64,000 bases of DNA, taken from Defluviimonas sp. SAOS-178_SWC. GTDB taxonomy: Bacteria; Pseudomonadota; Alphaproteobacteria; Rhodobacterales; Rhodobacteraceae. Location: contig NZ_CP156081.1 in the NCBI RefSeq assembly GCF_039830135.1, positions 730,001-794,000 of the forward strand, read 5' to 3'. Positions within the stretch are counted from its first letter, which is position 1; every line of letters begins with the position of its first letter. Shown here one piece after another: positions 9,020 through 18,201 of this stretch. The notes under the pieces are model-generated. The model made no database searches, was not told the origin of the DNA, and was given only the letters and a program-made list of their open reading frames with translations. The translations under genes and the position numbers were made by a program.

Positions 9020-9149
9020 GGCGCGCCTCCGGAGGTCTTCGGTCAACTCCCCGATACTCTCCTCCAGCGGCGCGGGCAGTTCAATGGCCCGCACCCTTGC
9101 ATGCCCCCGCAATCTGCCGCAGGGTCGCGCCGACCGGGCGGAGGGCAGC

Positions 9150-10334
9150 ATGCGGGCGGGACTGGCATTTCTGGTGGCGGGCTATGTGCTCAGCCAGTTC
9201 TACCGTGCCTTCCTCGCGGTCCTGTCGCCGGTCCTGGGGGCCGAGATCGGCGCAACCGCCGGCGACCTCGCGCTCTCGTCCGGGATCTGGTTCCTGGTGT
9301 TCGCGGTGATGCAGATGCCCGTCGGCGGCGCCCTCGACCGGATCGGGCCGCGGCTGACGGCCTCCGTCCTTCTTGCCTTCGGTGGCGGCGGCGGAGCGCT
9401 GGTCTTTGCGCTCGCCCAGGGACCGGGCGCGGTGCACCTGGCGATGGCGCTGATCGGGGTCGGCTGCTCGCCGGTTCTGATGGCGTCCTACTACATCTTT
9501 GCGCGGGTCTATTCGCCCGCGGTCTTCGGCACCCTCGCCGGCGCGATCATCGGCGCGGGTTCGCTTGGCAATATCGCCGGCGCGGCGCCGCTCGCGTGGC
9601 TGGTGGAGCTTGCAGGCTGGCGCGAAACGCTCTTCGGCCTCGCCGCCGTGACAATCCTCGTGGCCCTTGCGCTCTGGATCTTCGTCCGCGATCCGGAGCG
9701 GGTGGTGGCGCCGGAAACCGGACACGGGTCGATCCTCGACCTTCTGAGGATTCCGGGCCTCTGGGCGATCCTGCTCCTGATGGCCGTGGCCTATGCCCCG
9801 GCCGCCGCGATCCGCGGGCTCTGGGCCGGGCCATACCTTGCCTCGGTCTTCGGATCGGACGCGCTTGCCATCGGGCGGGCGACGCTCGTGATGGCGCTTG
9901 CGATGGTCGCGGGAAACTTCGCCTACGGGCCCCTCGACCGGATCTTCCGAACGCGGAAATGGGTTGTCTTCTGGGGCAATGCGCTTGGCGCGGCCTGCCT
10001 CGGCGTCCTGGCATTCTGGCCGGCTTCGGGCTTCTGGAGCGCGACGGCGCTTCTCGCCGCACTCGGGCTCTTCGGCTCGTCCTATCCGGCGATCATGGCG
10101 CATGGACGGTCGTTCTTCCCGCCCCATCTCGTCGGACGCGGGGTGACCTTTCTCAACATGTTCGGCATCGGCGGCGCCGGCATCCTGCAATTCGCGTCGG
10201 GGCGGTTCCACCGCGCGATGGCCGAAGGGGCCACGACGGCAGAGGCGCCGTTTGCCGCGCTCTTCGCCTTCTTTCTCGTCCCGCTTCTGATCGGCCTCGT
10301 CCTCTATCTCTTCAGCCGCGATAGCGTGAGTTGA
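9150..10334 (+). CDS. MFS transporter
   Basis: Inner-membrane major facilitator of 394 residues with about 12 hydrophobic helices. The loop between helices 2 and 3 reads [14 protein letters not shown], matching the MFS signature (G-x-x-x-D-R-x-G-x-R). The first helix begins at the N-terminus ([26 protein letters not shown]), typical of sugar-phosphate or organic-anion type carriers. ATG 9150 was chosen because the open frame before it overlaps ade in antisense and has low hydrophobicity. It is divergent from adenine deaminase across 130 bp. Substrate unknown. Confidence 0.85.
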   Translation: MRAGLAFLVAGYVLSQFYRAFLAVLSPVLGAEIGATAGDLALSSGIWFLVFAVMQMPVGGALDRIGPRLTASVLLAFGGGGGALVFALAQGPGAVHLAMALIGVGCSPVLMASYYIFARVYSPAVFGTLAGAIIGAGSLGNIAGAAPLAWLVELAGWRETLFGLAAVTILVALALWIFVRDPERVVAPETGHGSILDLLRIPGLWAILLLMAVAYAPAAAIRGLWAGPYLASVFGSDALAIGRATLVMALAMVAGNFAYGPLDRIFRTRKWVVFWGNALGAACLGVLAFWPASGFWSATALLAALGLFGSSYPAIMAHGRSFFPPHLVGRGVTFLNMFGIGGAGILQFASGRFHRAMAEGATTAEAPFAALFAFFLVPLLIGLVLYLFSRDSVS

Positions 10335-10397
10335 AACACGCGTGGACTTTGCCTTCGGATGCGCGGCATCCTGCCCCCGGCGGCGAAAGGAGACCCG

Positions 10398-11108
10398 ATG
10401 GCCGAAACTTCCGTAGCGATCCTGCCCGCCCGAGGCGGATCAAAGCGCATCCCGCGCAAGAACATCCGGGATTTCGCCGGGCGACCGGCCATGGCCTGGG
10501 CAATCGCCGCGGCGCGTGCCAGCGGCTGTTTCGCGCGGATCGTGGTAACGACCGACGACGCGGAGATTGCAGGTGCCGCGCGGGCCTTGGGCGCCGAAGT
10601 GCCTTTCCTGCGGGATCCGGCGCTTGCCGATGATCATACGGGCACGACCGAAGTGATCCGCGACGCGGCCGAACGGTTGCGGCTTGCCCCCGACACGGCG
10701 GTTTGCTGCCTTTACCCCACGGCCTTTTTCGTCACCGCCGAAGATCTAAGGGCGGGTCGCGAAAAGCTCGATGCGGGGGCGAAATGGGTGCTGTCGGTCG
10801 GCGAATACCGCACGCCCATCGAGCGTGCCTACCGGCGCGACGGCGACCGTCTCGTCGCGCGCGATCCGGCCAAGATGCCGATGCGGTCCCAGGACCTTGA
10901 GCCCGCCTTCTTCGATGCCGGGCAGTTCTACTGGGCGCGGGCGGCGACCTGGTCCGATCCCGCCGCGCGGGTCTGGAACGGCGCGGCGGGAATTCTCTTG
11001 CCGGCCGAGCGCTGCATCGACATCGACACCGAGAACGACTGGCGCCTGGCGGAGAGGATGTTCACGCTTCTGGGACTTGGCGGCGATGCGGATCACGATC
11101 AGGGCTGA
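10398..11108 (+). CDS. pseF: Pseudaminic acid cytidylyltransferase
   Basis: CMP-pseudaminic acid synthetase of 236 residues; activates Pse with CTP in the cytoplasm, the last step before transfer. The nucleotide-binding motif LPARGGSKRIPRKN occupies 8-21, with later family motifs FFDAGQFYWA and IDIDTENDW. AAAGGAG lies just before ATG 10398; an earlier in-frame ATG at 10359 lacks such a site. The family also contains CMP-sialic and CMP-legionaminic synthetases, but the linked pseB, C, G, H and I make PseF the clear assignment. It overlaps pseG by 23 bp. Confidence 0.93.
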   Translation: MAETSVAILPARGGSKRIPRKNIRDFAGRPAMAWAIAAARASGCFARIVVTTDDAEIAGAARALGAEVPFLRDPALADDHTGTTEVIRDAAERLRLAPDTAVCCLYPTAFFVTAEDLRAGREKLDAGAKWVLSVGEYRTPIERAYRRDGDRLVARDPAKMPMRSQDLEPAFFDAGQFYWARAATWSDPAARVWNGAAGILLPAERCIDIDTENDWRLAERMFTLLGLGGDADHDQG

Positions 11109-12633
11109 CGGCAACCCGACGATCGGCGGCGGTCACGTCATGCGCTGCCTCACCATGGCCCGGGCCGCGCGGGGCCGGGGGCACGAGGTGGCATTCGTCA
11201 CGGCGGTCGGGGCCGGCTCCTTTGCCGGGCGCATCTCGGCGGAGGGGTTCACCGTCGCCGGAATCGAGCCGAGGGCGCACGACCCCTCCGCCGATCCGGA
11301 GGCGCCGGCCCATGCCGGCTGGCTCGTGACCCCGTGGGAGGAGGATGCCGCCGTCACGGCCGCCGCCGTGGCCGGTCAAGGCGCGGACTGGCTCGTCGTC
11401 GATCACTATGGCCTCGACGCGCGGTGGACCGGCAGGGTTCGCGCGGCGATGCCGGAACTGAGGGTTCTGGCGATCGATGACCTCGATGATCGGGCGCTCG
11501 GCGCGGATCTTGTTCTGGACCAGACCCGCATGGGCGGCGGGTCGCGGCGGCATTCCGGTCTGGCGAACCTCACTGGCCCGGACTATGCGCTTCTCAGGCC
11601 CGAATTCGCCGCAGCGCGGCCCGCCGCGCTCAGCCGGCGCGGCCAGCCGGTGCGGCGGGTTCTGATCGCGCCGGGGCTTGCCGACGCGGCGGGGCTCGCG
11701 CCGCTTGCGCTCGATGCGCTGAAAGGGCGGCCGGAACTGTCTGTCGATGTCGTGATGGGCGCCGAAAGCCAGAGTTGCGGCGCCGTGGCGACCCGGATCG
11801 CGGGGCGCGAGGGCGCGGCGCTGCATCTCGACGCGACCGATATGGCCGGGCTGATGACGCGGGCCGACCTTTGTATCGGCGCGGGCGGAATGACCGGTTG
11901 GGAACGCTGCTGCCTGGGGTTGCCGACGGTGGCGGTCGCCGTCGCGGACAACCAGCGCCCCGGGCTTCGCGGCCTGTCGGAGGCTGGGGCCGTTGTCGCG
12001 ATGGGACTGGAGGATGCCCGAATGCCCGGCGCGCTGACGCGCGCGATCGGCCATGCCATCGAGACCGCGCAGAACCTGTCGGTGGCCGCCGCGAGGCTGT
12101 GCGACGGTCAGGGCGCGGCGCGCGTTCTCGACGCGCTGGAGGGCCGCTTCCGTCCCGTGACCGAGGCGGATGCGCGTCTTCTCTTCGACTGGCGGAACCG
12201 GCCCGAGATCCGCGCCGTCAGCCTCAACCGCGACGAGCTGGATTGGGCGAAGCACGTGGAATGGGTGCGGGCCATGACCCGCCGGACGGACGGGGAGTGG
12301 CTGATCTATGCCGAAGGTGGCCGCGATCTTGGCCATGCGAGCGCCCGCGACACCGGTGACGGCACTTGGCAGTGGAGCTTTTACATCGGCGAAGCGGATG
12401 CGCCAAAAGGGGCGGGCGGGCGCATGACGGCCGCGTTCCTTCGCAGGCTGTTCGCGCAGCCATCCGTGCGCGCGATCCGTGCCGAGGTCGTTCCTGGCAA
12501 CGCGGCGTCCGAGGCGCTTCACCGGCGGCTGGGGTTCCGTTGCGTGAGCGAACCGGATGCGGGCGTGCTTGTCTTCGTGGCAGACAGATGCGATGTGCGG
12601 GGGCGGATGGGCCTGCCAGAGGAAGGACACTAG
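11086..12633 (+). CDS. pseG: PseG-PseH fusion: UDP-sugar hydrolase plus N-acetyltransferase
   Basis: A 515-residue two-domain enzyme. Residues 1 to about 350 are PseG, which removes UDP from UDP-2,4-diacetamido-2,4,6-trideoxy-L-altrose: GGGHVMRCLTMA near the start and GAGGMTGWERCCLGLP in the second Rossmann domain are the family motifs. From about 353 (RFRPVTEADARLLFDWRN) to the end is a GNAT fold equal to PseH, which acetylates the 4-amino group one step earlier. The two are separate proteins in Campylobacter and Helicobacter. No internal stop separates the domains. ATG 11086 overlaps pseF and pseI begins 2 bp after the stop. Confidence 0.9.
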   Translation: MRITIRADGNPTIGGGHVMRCLTMARAARGRGHEVAFVTAVGAGSFAGRISAEGFTVAGIEPRAHDPSADPEAPAHAGWLVTPWEEDAAVTAAAVAGQGADWLVVDHYGLDARWTGRVRAAMPELRVLAIDDLDDRALGADLVLDQTRMGGGSRRHSGLANLTGPDYALLRPEFAAARPAALSRRGQPVRRVLIAPGLADAAGLAPLALDALKGRPELSVDVVMGAESQSCGAVATRIAGREGAALHLDATDMAGLMTRADLCIGAGGMTGWERCCLGLPTVAVAVADNQRPGLRGLSEAGAVVAMGLEDARMPGALTRAIGHAIETAQNLSVAAARLCDGQGAARVLDALEGRFRPVTEADARLLFDWRNRPEIRAVSLNRDELDWAKHVEWVRAMTRRTDGEWLIYAEGGRDLGHASARDTGDGTWQWSFYIGEADAPKGAGGRMTAAFLRRLFAQPSVRAIRAEVVPGNAASEALHRRLGFRCVSEPDAGVLVFVADRCDVRGRMGLPEEGH

Positions 12634-12635
12634 CC

Positions 12636-13691
12636 ATGACGGAGACGTTCGCCATCGCGGGCCGCCCGATCGGGTCGGAGCATTCCCCCTATGTGATCGC
12701 GGAACTGTCAGGCAACCACAACGGCGATCTGAACCGGGCACTGGCGCTTGTCGACGCGGCCGCGGCGACCGGGGCGGATGCGGTGAAGCTGCAGACCTAC
12801 ACCGCCGACACGATCACGCTGGATGTCGACCGGCCCGAATTCCGGATCTTGGGCGGGCTTTGGGACGGGCGGAGCCTGCACGAGCTTTATCAGGAAGCCT
12901 CCACGCCGTGGGACTGGCACGGGGCGCTTTTCGCCCGGGCGCGGGATCACGGCCTGCACTGCTTTTCCTCGCCCTTCGATCCGACGGCCGTCGATTTCCT
13001 CGCCAAGCTCGACGCACCCGCCTACAAGATCGCGTCCTTCGAACTTGTCGACACGCCGCTGATCCGCAAGGCGGCGGCCGAGTGCAAGCCTCTCATCATG
13101 TCCACCGGCATCGCGGATTATGGCGAGATCGAAGAGGCGTGCCGGGCGGCACGTGAAGGCGGCGCCGATGGATTCGCGCTACTGCACTGCATCTCGGCCT
13201 ATCCGGCGAAGCCCGAGGAGATGCGCCTCGGCACCATCGGGACGCTGCGCGCGGCCTTCGGTGTTCCTGTCGGCCTGTCGGATCATACGCTGGGCTCCGC
13301 CGTGGCCGTGGCGGCGATCGCCAGGGGCGCGTGCATCATCGAAAAGCACCTGACGCTCGCCCGCGCCGATGGCGGGCCGGACGCGGAGTTCTCGTTGGAG
13401 CCGGACGAGTTCCGCCACCTGGTGGAGGATTGCCGGATGGCGCATGCGGCGCTTGGGCCTGCGCGCCATGATCGGGCCGGCGTCGGCGGCGCGAACGCAC
13501 AGTTCCGCCGCTCGCTTTACGTGACTGCCGACGTCGCGGCGGGCGAGGTCCTGACCGAGGCCAATGTGCGGTCCGTCCGGCCCGGCCTTGGCCTGGCGCC
13601 GAAGCATTTGCCGGCGATCCTCGGCCGCCGCGCCGCGCGCGCGCTCACGCGCGGCGAGCCGCTCAACTGGGGCATGATCGCTCAGGACTGA
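12636..13691 (+). CDS. pseI: Pseudaminic acid synthase
   Basis: NeuB-family enzyme of 351 residues that condenses phosphoenolpyruvate with 2,4-diacetamido-trideoxy-altrose to give pseudaminic acid. The TIM-barrel N-terminal domain shows AELSGNHNGDLNRAL near 22-36, CFSSPFDPTAVDFL and GLSDHT; the C-terminal SAF (antifreeze-like) domain starts near 290 with RRSLYVTADVAAGEVLTEANVR. ATG 12636 is 2 bp after the pseG-pseH stop. It converges on the downstream glycosyltransferase gene, overlapping its 3' end by 10 bp. Confidence 0.93.
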   Translation: MTETFAIAGRPIGSEHSPYVIAELSGNHNGDLNRALALVDAAAATGADAVKLQTYTADTITLDVDRPEFRILGGLWDGRSLHELYQEASTPWDWHGALFARARDHGLHCFSSPFDPTAVDFLAKLDAPAYKIASFELVDTPLIRKAAAECKPLIMSTGIADYGEIEEACRAAREGGADGFALLHCISAYPAKPEEMRLGTIGTLRAAFGVPVGLSDHTLGSAVAVAAIARGACIIEKHLTLARADGGPDAEFSLEPDEFRHLVEDCRMAHAALGPARHDRAGVGGANAQFRRSLYVTADVAAGEVLTEANVRSVRPGLGLAPKHLPAILGRRAARALTRGEPLNWGMIAQD

Positions 13692-14779
13692 GCGGCGCGG
13701 GCCAACATGCGGTGTTCGATGGCCTCGGCCGCGCGGTCGAGATTGCCGTCAAGATCGCCGAAACGGGCGCGGACTTCGTCATAGACGGGGTCGGGCCGAC
13801 CGATCCCGTCGATAAAGGCTTCGAGGCCCGGAAGGTCGCCGATCTGCGGCAGTTCCGCGAAAAGCGGCAGGTTCTCGGCGAAGACGGCCGCCGGTTTGCC
13901 GGAATAGATGCAATCGAGGACCGTGGTCGAGGTCGGCGAGACCATCGCATGGGCAAGATCGATCGCGTCGTGGATCGTCGCCTTTGCGAGCGGCCCGGAA
14001 TAGTAGTGCGAGAACATCACGTTCGGGTGCTTGCGCGCCAGATCCCGGTCATGGCTCCGGTGGTTCTTGCGAACCTTGCCGCGATGTGACCGGATGATGA
14101 TGCCAAGATCGGGATGCCGCGTCAGGGCCTTGTCCATCAGGTCGTAGAAATGGCCGATATGGTCCTTGGTGTAGCGCCCTTCGCCCCAGCGGAACGACTG
14201 GCAGACGAGAAGCCGTTTCGGGTAGCGCGCGACCCAGTCGCTGACCTCCTGACCCCAGCGCGCGCCCGGCAGGATGTTCTTCTTCGAAAACCCGACGACC
14301 TCCACCCGCCCGGCCGTTTCGGGGGTGAAAAGCGCTCGGTTGTCGCCCAACGGCTCCCAGAACAAAAGCTGCTGGGAATAGTACTCCATCGGCTCGTCGA
14401 TCTTGCGGGCATTCACGCCCACCTGGTAGGCGCCATGCTGGAGGAAGACCGACTGCTGGCCGATCCTGCGCATGTAGGTCCCGCGCTGCTTGCGCGTGGT
14501 CGTGTCCCAGAGCGGGTCGGCGATGGTCAGGACGGCGTCGGCGTCGCGAATGTCGCGCTGGAACAGCAGCTTCATCCGCAGTTTCGAGGCGGGCTCTGGC
14601 GCGAACCCTTCCTTTTCGAAGACGCCGGAAAGCCGGCGCTCCTTGCGCAAGAGCTTGGAATAGACGAGTGCCCTGACCTCGACCTTTCCGCGCAGGTGCA
14701 GCCGTGCGAGCACGGGGTACGTGCTTTCGAAATCCGGCATCCCGTTCAGATAGGCGAGAAGACGGGGCTTAGCGGCCAT
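13682..14779 (-). CDS. Putative glycosyltransferase (CDP-glycerol transferase-like, GT-B)
   Basis: A 365-residue cytoplasmic or membrane-associated protein without a signal peptide. The C-terminal half reads HAMVSPTSTTVLDCIYSGKPAAVFAEN, a nucleotide-sugar-binding pattern shared with CDP-glycerol glycerophosphotransferase and surface-polysaccharide GT-B enzymes. The middle contains RLLVCQSFRWGEG and IIIRSHRGK, consistent with a second Rossmann domain. It sits inside the pseudaminic acid locus, overlapping pseC by 11 bp, so it probably assembles the glycan that receives Pse or transfers Pse itself. Acceptor and donor are unknown. Confidence 0.6.
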   Translation of the reverse strand: MAAKPRLLAYLNGMPDFESTYPVLARLHLRGKVEVRALVYSKLLRKERRLSGVFEKEGFAPEPASKLRMKLLFQRDIRDADAVLTIADPLWDTTTRKQRGTYMRRIGQQSVFLQHGAYQVGVNARKIDEPMEYYSQQLLFWEPLGDNRALFTPETAGRVEVVGFSKKNILPGARWGQEVSDWVARYPKRLLVCQSFRWGEGRYTKDHIGHFYDLMDKALTRHPDLGIIIRSHRGKVRKNHRSHDRDLARKHPNVMFSHYYSGPLAKATIHDAIDLAHAMVSPTSTTVLDCIYSGKPAAVFAENLPLFAELPQIGDLPGLEAFIDGIGRPDPVYDEVRARFGDLDGNLDRAAEAIEHRMLARAAQS

Positions 14780-15914
14780 CGAGCGCCTCGGAGAGCGCGG
14801 CTACGACCCTGTCCTGATCGGCCTCGGTCAGCCCCGGATAGAGCGGCAGGCTGATCGCGCGCCGATAGTAGCCTTCCGCCACCGGGAAATCGCCCCACCT
14901 GAATCCGCGCTTCCGCCAGAAGGGCTGGGTGTGGACCGGGATGTAATGGACGTTGACGCCGATGCCCGCCGCCCGCAGGTCCGCGAAGACGCGGGCGCGG
15001 TCTTCGACCTGGATGGGGTAGAGGTGCAGCGCGGAATGGCTGTCTGGGCTTTGCCGCGGGCGGGTCACGGCAAGGTTGCCGAGAAGCCGGTCGTAGCGCT
15101 GGGCGACTTCATGCCGCCTGGCCACGAATTCCTGAAGCCGCGTCATCTGCGACACGCCAAGCGCGGCCTGAAGCTCCGTCATGCGGTAGTTGTAGCCGAG
15201 CGCGACCTGTTCGTAATACCAGCCGCCTTCCGACACGCCTTCCATCAGCGAAGGTTCACGCGTCACCCCGTGGGAGCGGTGAAGCTCCATCCGCTGGGCG
15301 AGCACCGGATCGTTGGTCGTGGCGCAACCTCCCTCCGCCGTGGTCACGATCTTGACCGGGTGGAAGGAGAAGACGCAGATGTCCGAATGCGCGCAGTCGC
15401 CGACGGGCCGGTCGCGGTAGCTAGCGCCGATGGCGTGCGAGGCGTCCTCGATCACGCGGAACCTGTAGCGGTGGGCCAAGGCGCCGATCGCCGCCATGTC
15501 GGCGCTCTGGCCGGCGAAATGGACGGGAATGACAATCTTCGGCAATCTGCCGGACGCTTCCGCCTGTTCCAGCTTTGCGGCGAGCGCGTCGGGGCACATG
15601 ACATAGGTTTCGGGGTCGATATCGACGAAATCGACCTCGGCGCCGCAGTAAAGGCCGACATTGGCGGAAGCGACGAAGGTGTTCGGCACCGTCCAGAGCC
15701 GGTCGCCCGGCCCGAGATCAAGCGCCATGCAGGCAATATGCAGCGCCGACGTCGCGGAGTTGACGGCGACCGCATGGGCCGCGCCCGTCGCATCGCGCAG
15801 CGACGCCTCGAAGCGCGGCACGGCGGGGCCTTGCGTGAGGAAGTCCGACTTGAGGACATCGGTGACGGCAGCGATGTCGTCGTCCGAGATATCCTGCCGG
15901 CCGTAGGGGATCAT
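14769..15914 (-). CDS. pseC: UDP-4-amino-4,6-dideoxy-N-acetyl-beta-L-altrosamine transaminase
   Basis: PLP-dependent DegT/DnrJ/EryC1 aminotransferase of 381 residues; second step of pseudaminic acid synthesis. The PLP lysine is Lys188 in VFSFHPVKIVTTAEGG, and ASHAIGASYRDRPVGD just before it is typical of PseC. MIPYGRQDISDDD is the classic PseC N-terminus, so ATG 15914 was chosen rather than the longer frame to 15980. The start codon shares one base with the pseB stop (TGATG), so the two are translationally coupled. Confidence 0.93.
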   Translation of the reverse strand: MIPYGRQDISDDDIAAVTDVLKSDFLTQGPAVPRFEASLRDATGAAHAVAVNSATSALHIACMALDLGPGDRLWTVPNTFVASANVGLYCGAEVDFVDIDPETYVMCPDALAAKLEQAEASGRLPKIVIPVHFAGQSADMAAIGALAHRYRFRVIEDASHAIGASYRDRPVGDCAHSDICVFSFHPVKIVTTAEGGCATTNDPVLAQRMELHRSHGVTREPSLMEGVSEGGWYYEQVALGYNYRMTELQAALGVSQMTRLQEFVARRHEVAQRYDRLLGNLAVTRPRQSPDSHSALHLYPIQVEDRARVFADLRAAGIGVNVHYIPVHTQPFWRKRGFRWGDFPVAEGYYRRAISLPLYPGLTEADQDRVVAALSEALDGR

Positions 15915-16912
15915 CAGAACGTCCCGATCTTGTCGGCGTTCCTGGTCATCCACGCCTGCAATTCCTCGACGGTCATCCATTCGGAATTGTTGTCGGAGGC
16001 GTACTGGAAGTTCTCCGGCACCTTGCGGCCGTCCTTGATCCGCACCGGATCGCGCGACCAGTTGTGGATCGCCGGGATGATCTTGAAATGGTCGTCGTAT
16101 TCGAAGGTGTGGTCAGCATCCTCCGGCCCGATCATCTGCTCGTGCATCTTCTCGCCGGGCCGGATGCCGACGATGTCATGCTCGGCTTCGGGGGCGACCG
16201 CGCGGGCGATATCGGGAAGCTTCATCGAGGGGATCTTGCGCACGTAGATTTCGCCCCCGACCATGTCCTCCATCGCGTGCCAGACCAGTTCCACGCCCTG
16301 TTCGAGGGTGATCATGAAGCGCGTCATGCGCGGGTCGGTGATCGGCAGCTTGCCGGTGGCCTTCAGCGACTGGAAAAGCGGGATGACCGACCCGCGCGAG
16401 CCCATAACGTTGCCATACCGCACCACGGAAAAGCGGCACTTGTCGGCCCCCGAATAGGAGTTGCCGGCGACGAAGAGCTTGTCGGACGCAAGCTTGGACG
16501 CGCCGTAGAGATTGATCGGGCTCGATGCCTTGTCGGTCGATAGCGCAACGCAGCGCTTAACGCCCTTGTCGATGCAGGCGTCGATGACGTTCATCGCGCC
16601 ATTGACGTTGGTCTTGATACATTCGAAGGGGTTATATTCTGCGGTCGGGACGATCTTGGTCGCGGCGGCGTGAACGACGTAATCGACCCCGTCCATCGCC
16701 CTGTACAGCCGCTCGCGGTCGCGCACGTCGCCGATGAAGAAACGCACTTCAGGCAGGTGACCGTAGAGCTTCGCCATCTCCCACTGTTTCATCTCGTCGC
16801 GGGAATAGATGATGATCCGTGAGGGCTTATAGCGCGCCAACGTCATCGGCACGAATTGCGACCCGAAAGAGCCCGTGCCGCCGGTCAGAAGAATTTTGGA
16901 ACCCGTCAGCAT
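15914..16912 (-). CDS. pseB: UDP-N-acetylglucosamine 4,6-dehydratase (inverting)
   Basis: Short-chain dehydrogenase-type enzyme of 332 residues that starts pseudaminic acid synthesis from UDP-GlcNAc. NADP-binding GGTGSFGSQF is at 11-20; the catalytic set STDKA (125-129) and Tyr136/Lys140 in NLYGASK match PseB/FlaA1. It is the first gene of the minus-strand half of the pse locus. The 111 bp upstream, between pseB and the methyltransferase-like gene, shows no terminator I can identify, so both could be co-transcribed. Confidence 0.94.
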   Translation of the reverse strand: MLTGSKILLTGGTGSFGSQFVPMTLARYKPSRIIIYSRDEMKQWEMAKLYGHLPEVRFFIGDVRDRERLYRAMDGVDYVVHAAATKIVPTAEYNPFECIKTNVNGAMNVIDACIDKGVKRCVALSTDKASSPINLYGASKLASDKLFVAGNSYSGADKCRFSVVRYGNVMGSRGSVIPLFQSLKATGKLPITDPRMTRFMITLEQGVELVWHAMEDMVGGEIYVRKIPSMKLPDIARAVAPEAEHDIVGIRPGEKMHEQMIGPEDADHTFEYDDHFKIIPAIHNWSRDPVRIKDGRKVPENFQYASDNNSEWMTVEELQAWMTRNADKIGTF

Positions 16913-17023
16913 GCGCTCGCCCCCTGGAAATTCGCCGGCGCGGCAGGGACTGGAAGGCCCCCGCGCGGCGCGACGATGTTCCTAGCCCGACGCATCCGCT
17001 TTGTCCACCGCGGCCACGCGGCC

Positions 17024-18067
17024 TCAGGCGCGGCGCGACAGCACGATGACTTCGGAGCGGTAGGAGCCGTCCTCCGACATCTCGCCATGAACGAAGGCGT
17101 CGCGGGCCGTCACGTCGAAATCGTCGAAGCGGGAGACGATGAAATCGGTCGTCACTTTCTCCATCACGCCGACCTCGCCTTCCTTGCTGGCGGTCTTCTT
17201 GCCGTGGGCGCTGTTGCGGATCAGGGCATGACGGCCGGTGAGCGGCTGAACCTTCGCGACGTAGTTGGCGACGACGTCGGGTTCCATTTCCTGGAAGGAC
17301 ATGAAATTGGCAAACAAGTCGAACTGTCCGGAGAGGCGTGGCAGTTGCCAGGGGCAGAGGACGACGGCACGGTAGCGGCCCTTGAGGGCGTCGAGGTCGA
17401 TCCGGTCCAGCTTCCGGCTCTCGGGATAGGCAAGAACCCGGTCTGCGCCGAACACCTTGGACAGATACCAGGTCGACACCGCGGCGACAGGGGGAATGTC
17501 GACATTGACGTAGATCGCGCCTTCTTCGGCCTTGAGAAGGATCTCGCCCAGAGTGCCATAGCCGCCGCCGATCTCAAGGCAGCTTTGCGGCCGGAAGTCA
17601 GGTGCCGCGCGCTTCAGAAGGTTCAGCGCCCGCAGGTAATTCAGCATCGAGCGGCTGTAGCTTTTCCCGTCGAATGCGAAGCGTTCGCCCCCGCCGATGT
17701 CGCTTTCGCTTGCGCGGTCAACGTCGAACGCTCCTTCGACGGATGTTGCCCGGAAGAGCCGGTAATCGGCTCGCGCCCGGTCCGAATGCGTCAGCCTGGT
17801 GCGCCAGCGGCTCGCCTTGCGGGCGGGGAGCCTGGAGAGAACGGGGTCGAGTACATTCGACCACCGCGCATAGGTGTTGGACGAATACACAGGAACGTAG
17901 AAGAACCGCGCCGAGGGATGCGTGCGGAAGGTCTCAATCCCCAGCTTTTCGATGTCGGAAATGATGCCCGCCAGGCCGCTGTTCCAGAAATTCGTCGGAC
18001 GGTAGAGGCCGGGCGCCCTTTCCATGTCCGTCAGCATCGGTTGGAGAATATCCTCGATCCGGTCCAA
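17024..18067 (-). CDS. Putative sugar O-methyltransferase (NanM-type)
   Basis: A 347-residue protein with the SAM-binding motif CLEIGGGYGTLGEILLK near residues 168-184 followed by IYVNVDIPP (motif II). The overall pattern, including FANFMSFQEMEP and IRNSAHGKK, fits the putative sugar O-methyltransferase family seen in nonulosonate and polysaccharide loci. It lies between pseB and the GT29-like gene, so it may methylate the Pse-containing glycan. The rare N-terminal ~130 residues before the SAM domain are of unknown function. Substrate is inferred only from position. Confidence 0.65.
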   Translation of the reverse strand: MDRIEDILQPMLTDMERAPGLYRPTNFWNSGLAGIISDIEKLGIETFRTHPSARFFYVPVYSSNTYARWSNVLDPVLSRLPARKASRWRTRLTHSDRARADYRLFRATSVEGAFDVDRASESDIGGGERFAFDGKSYSRSMLNYLRALNLLKRAAPDFRPQSCLEIGGGYGTLGEILLKAEEGAIYVNVDIPPVAAVSTWYLSKVFGADRVLAYPESRKLDRIDLDALKGRYRAVVLCPWQLPRLSGQFDLFANFMSFQEMEPDVVANYVAKVQPLTGRHALIRNSAHGKKTASKEGEVGVMEKVTTDFIVSRFDDFDVTARDAFVHGEMSEDGSYRSEVIVLSRRA

Positions 18068-18201
18068 AGCCGCCCCCTCTGCTGATCCTCAGGTTCGGGT
18101 GTATTCAGGCCGGACCCCTCCCTGTCAACCGCCGTGCGGGGGGTGCAACGTGCTTTGCGGGGTGTTAACGAGGGCGGGGCCATGCGAGAGGGCGGCGGAT
18201 C

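Noticed and set aside
9020..9149. A purine riboswitch in the ade/MFS intergenic region
   Set aside because: No three-way junction pattern or conserved purine-aptamer loops can be read in the 130 bp.
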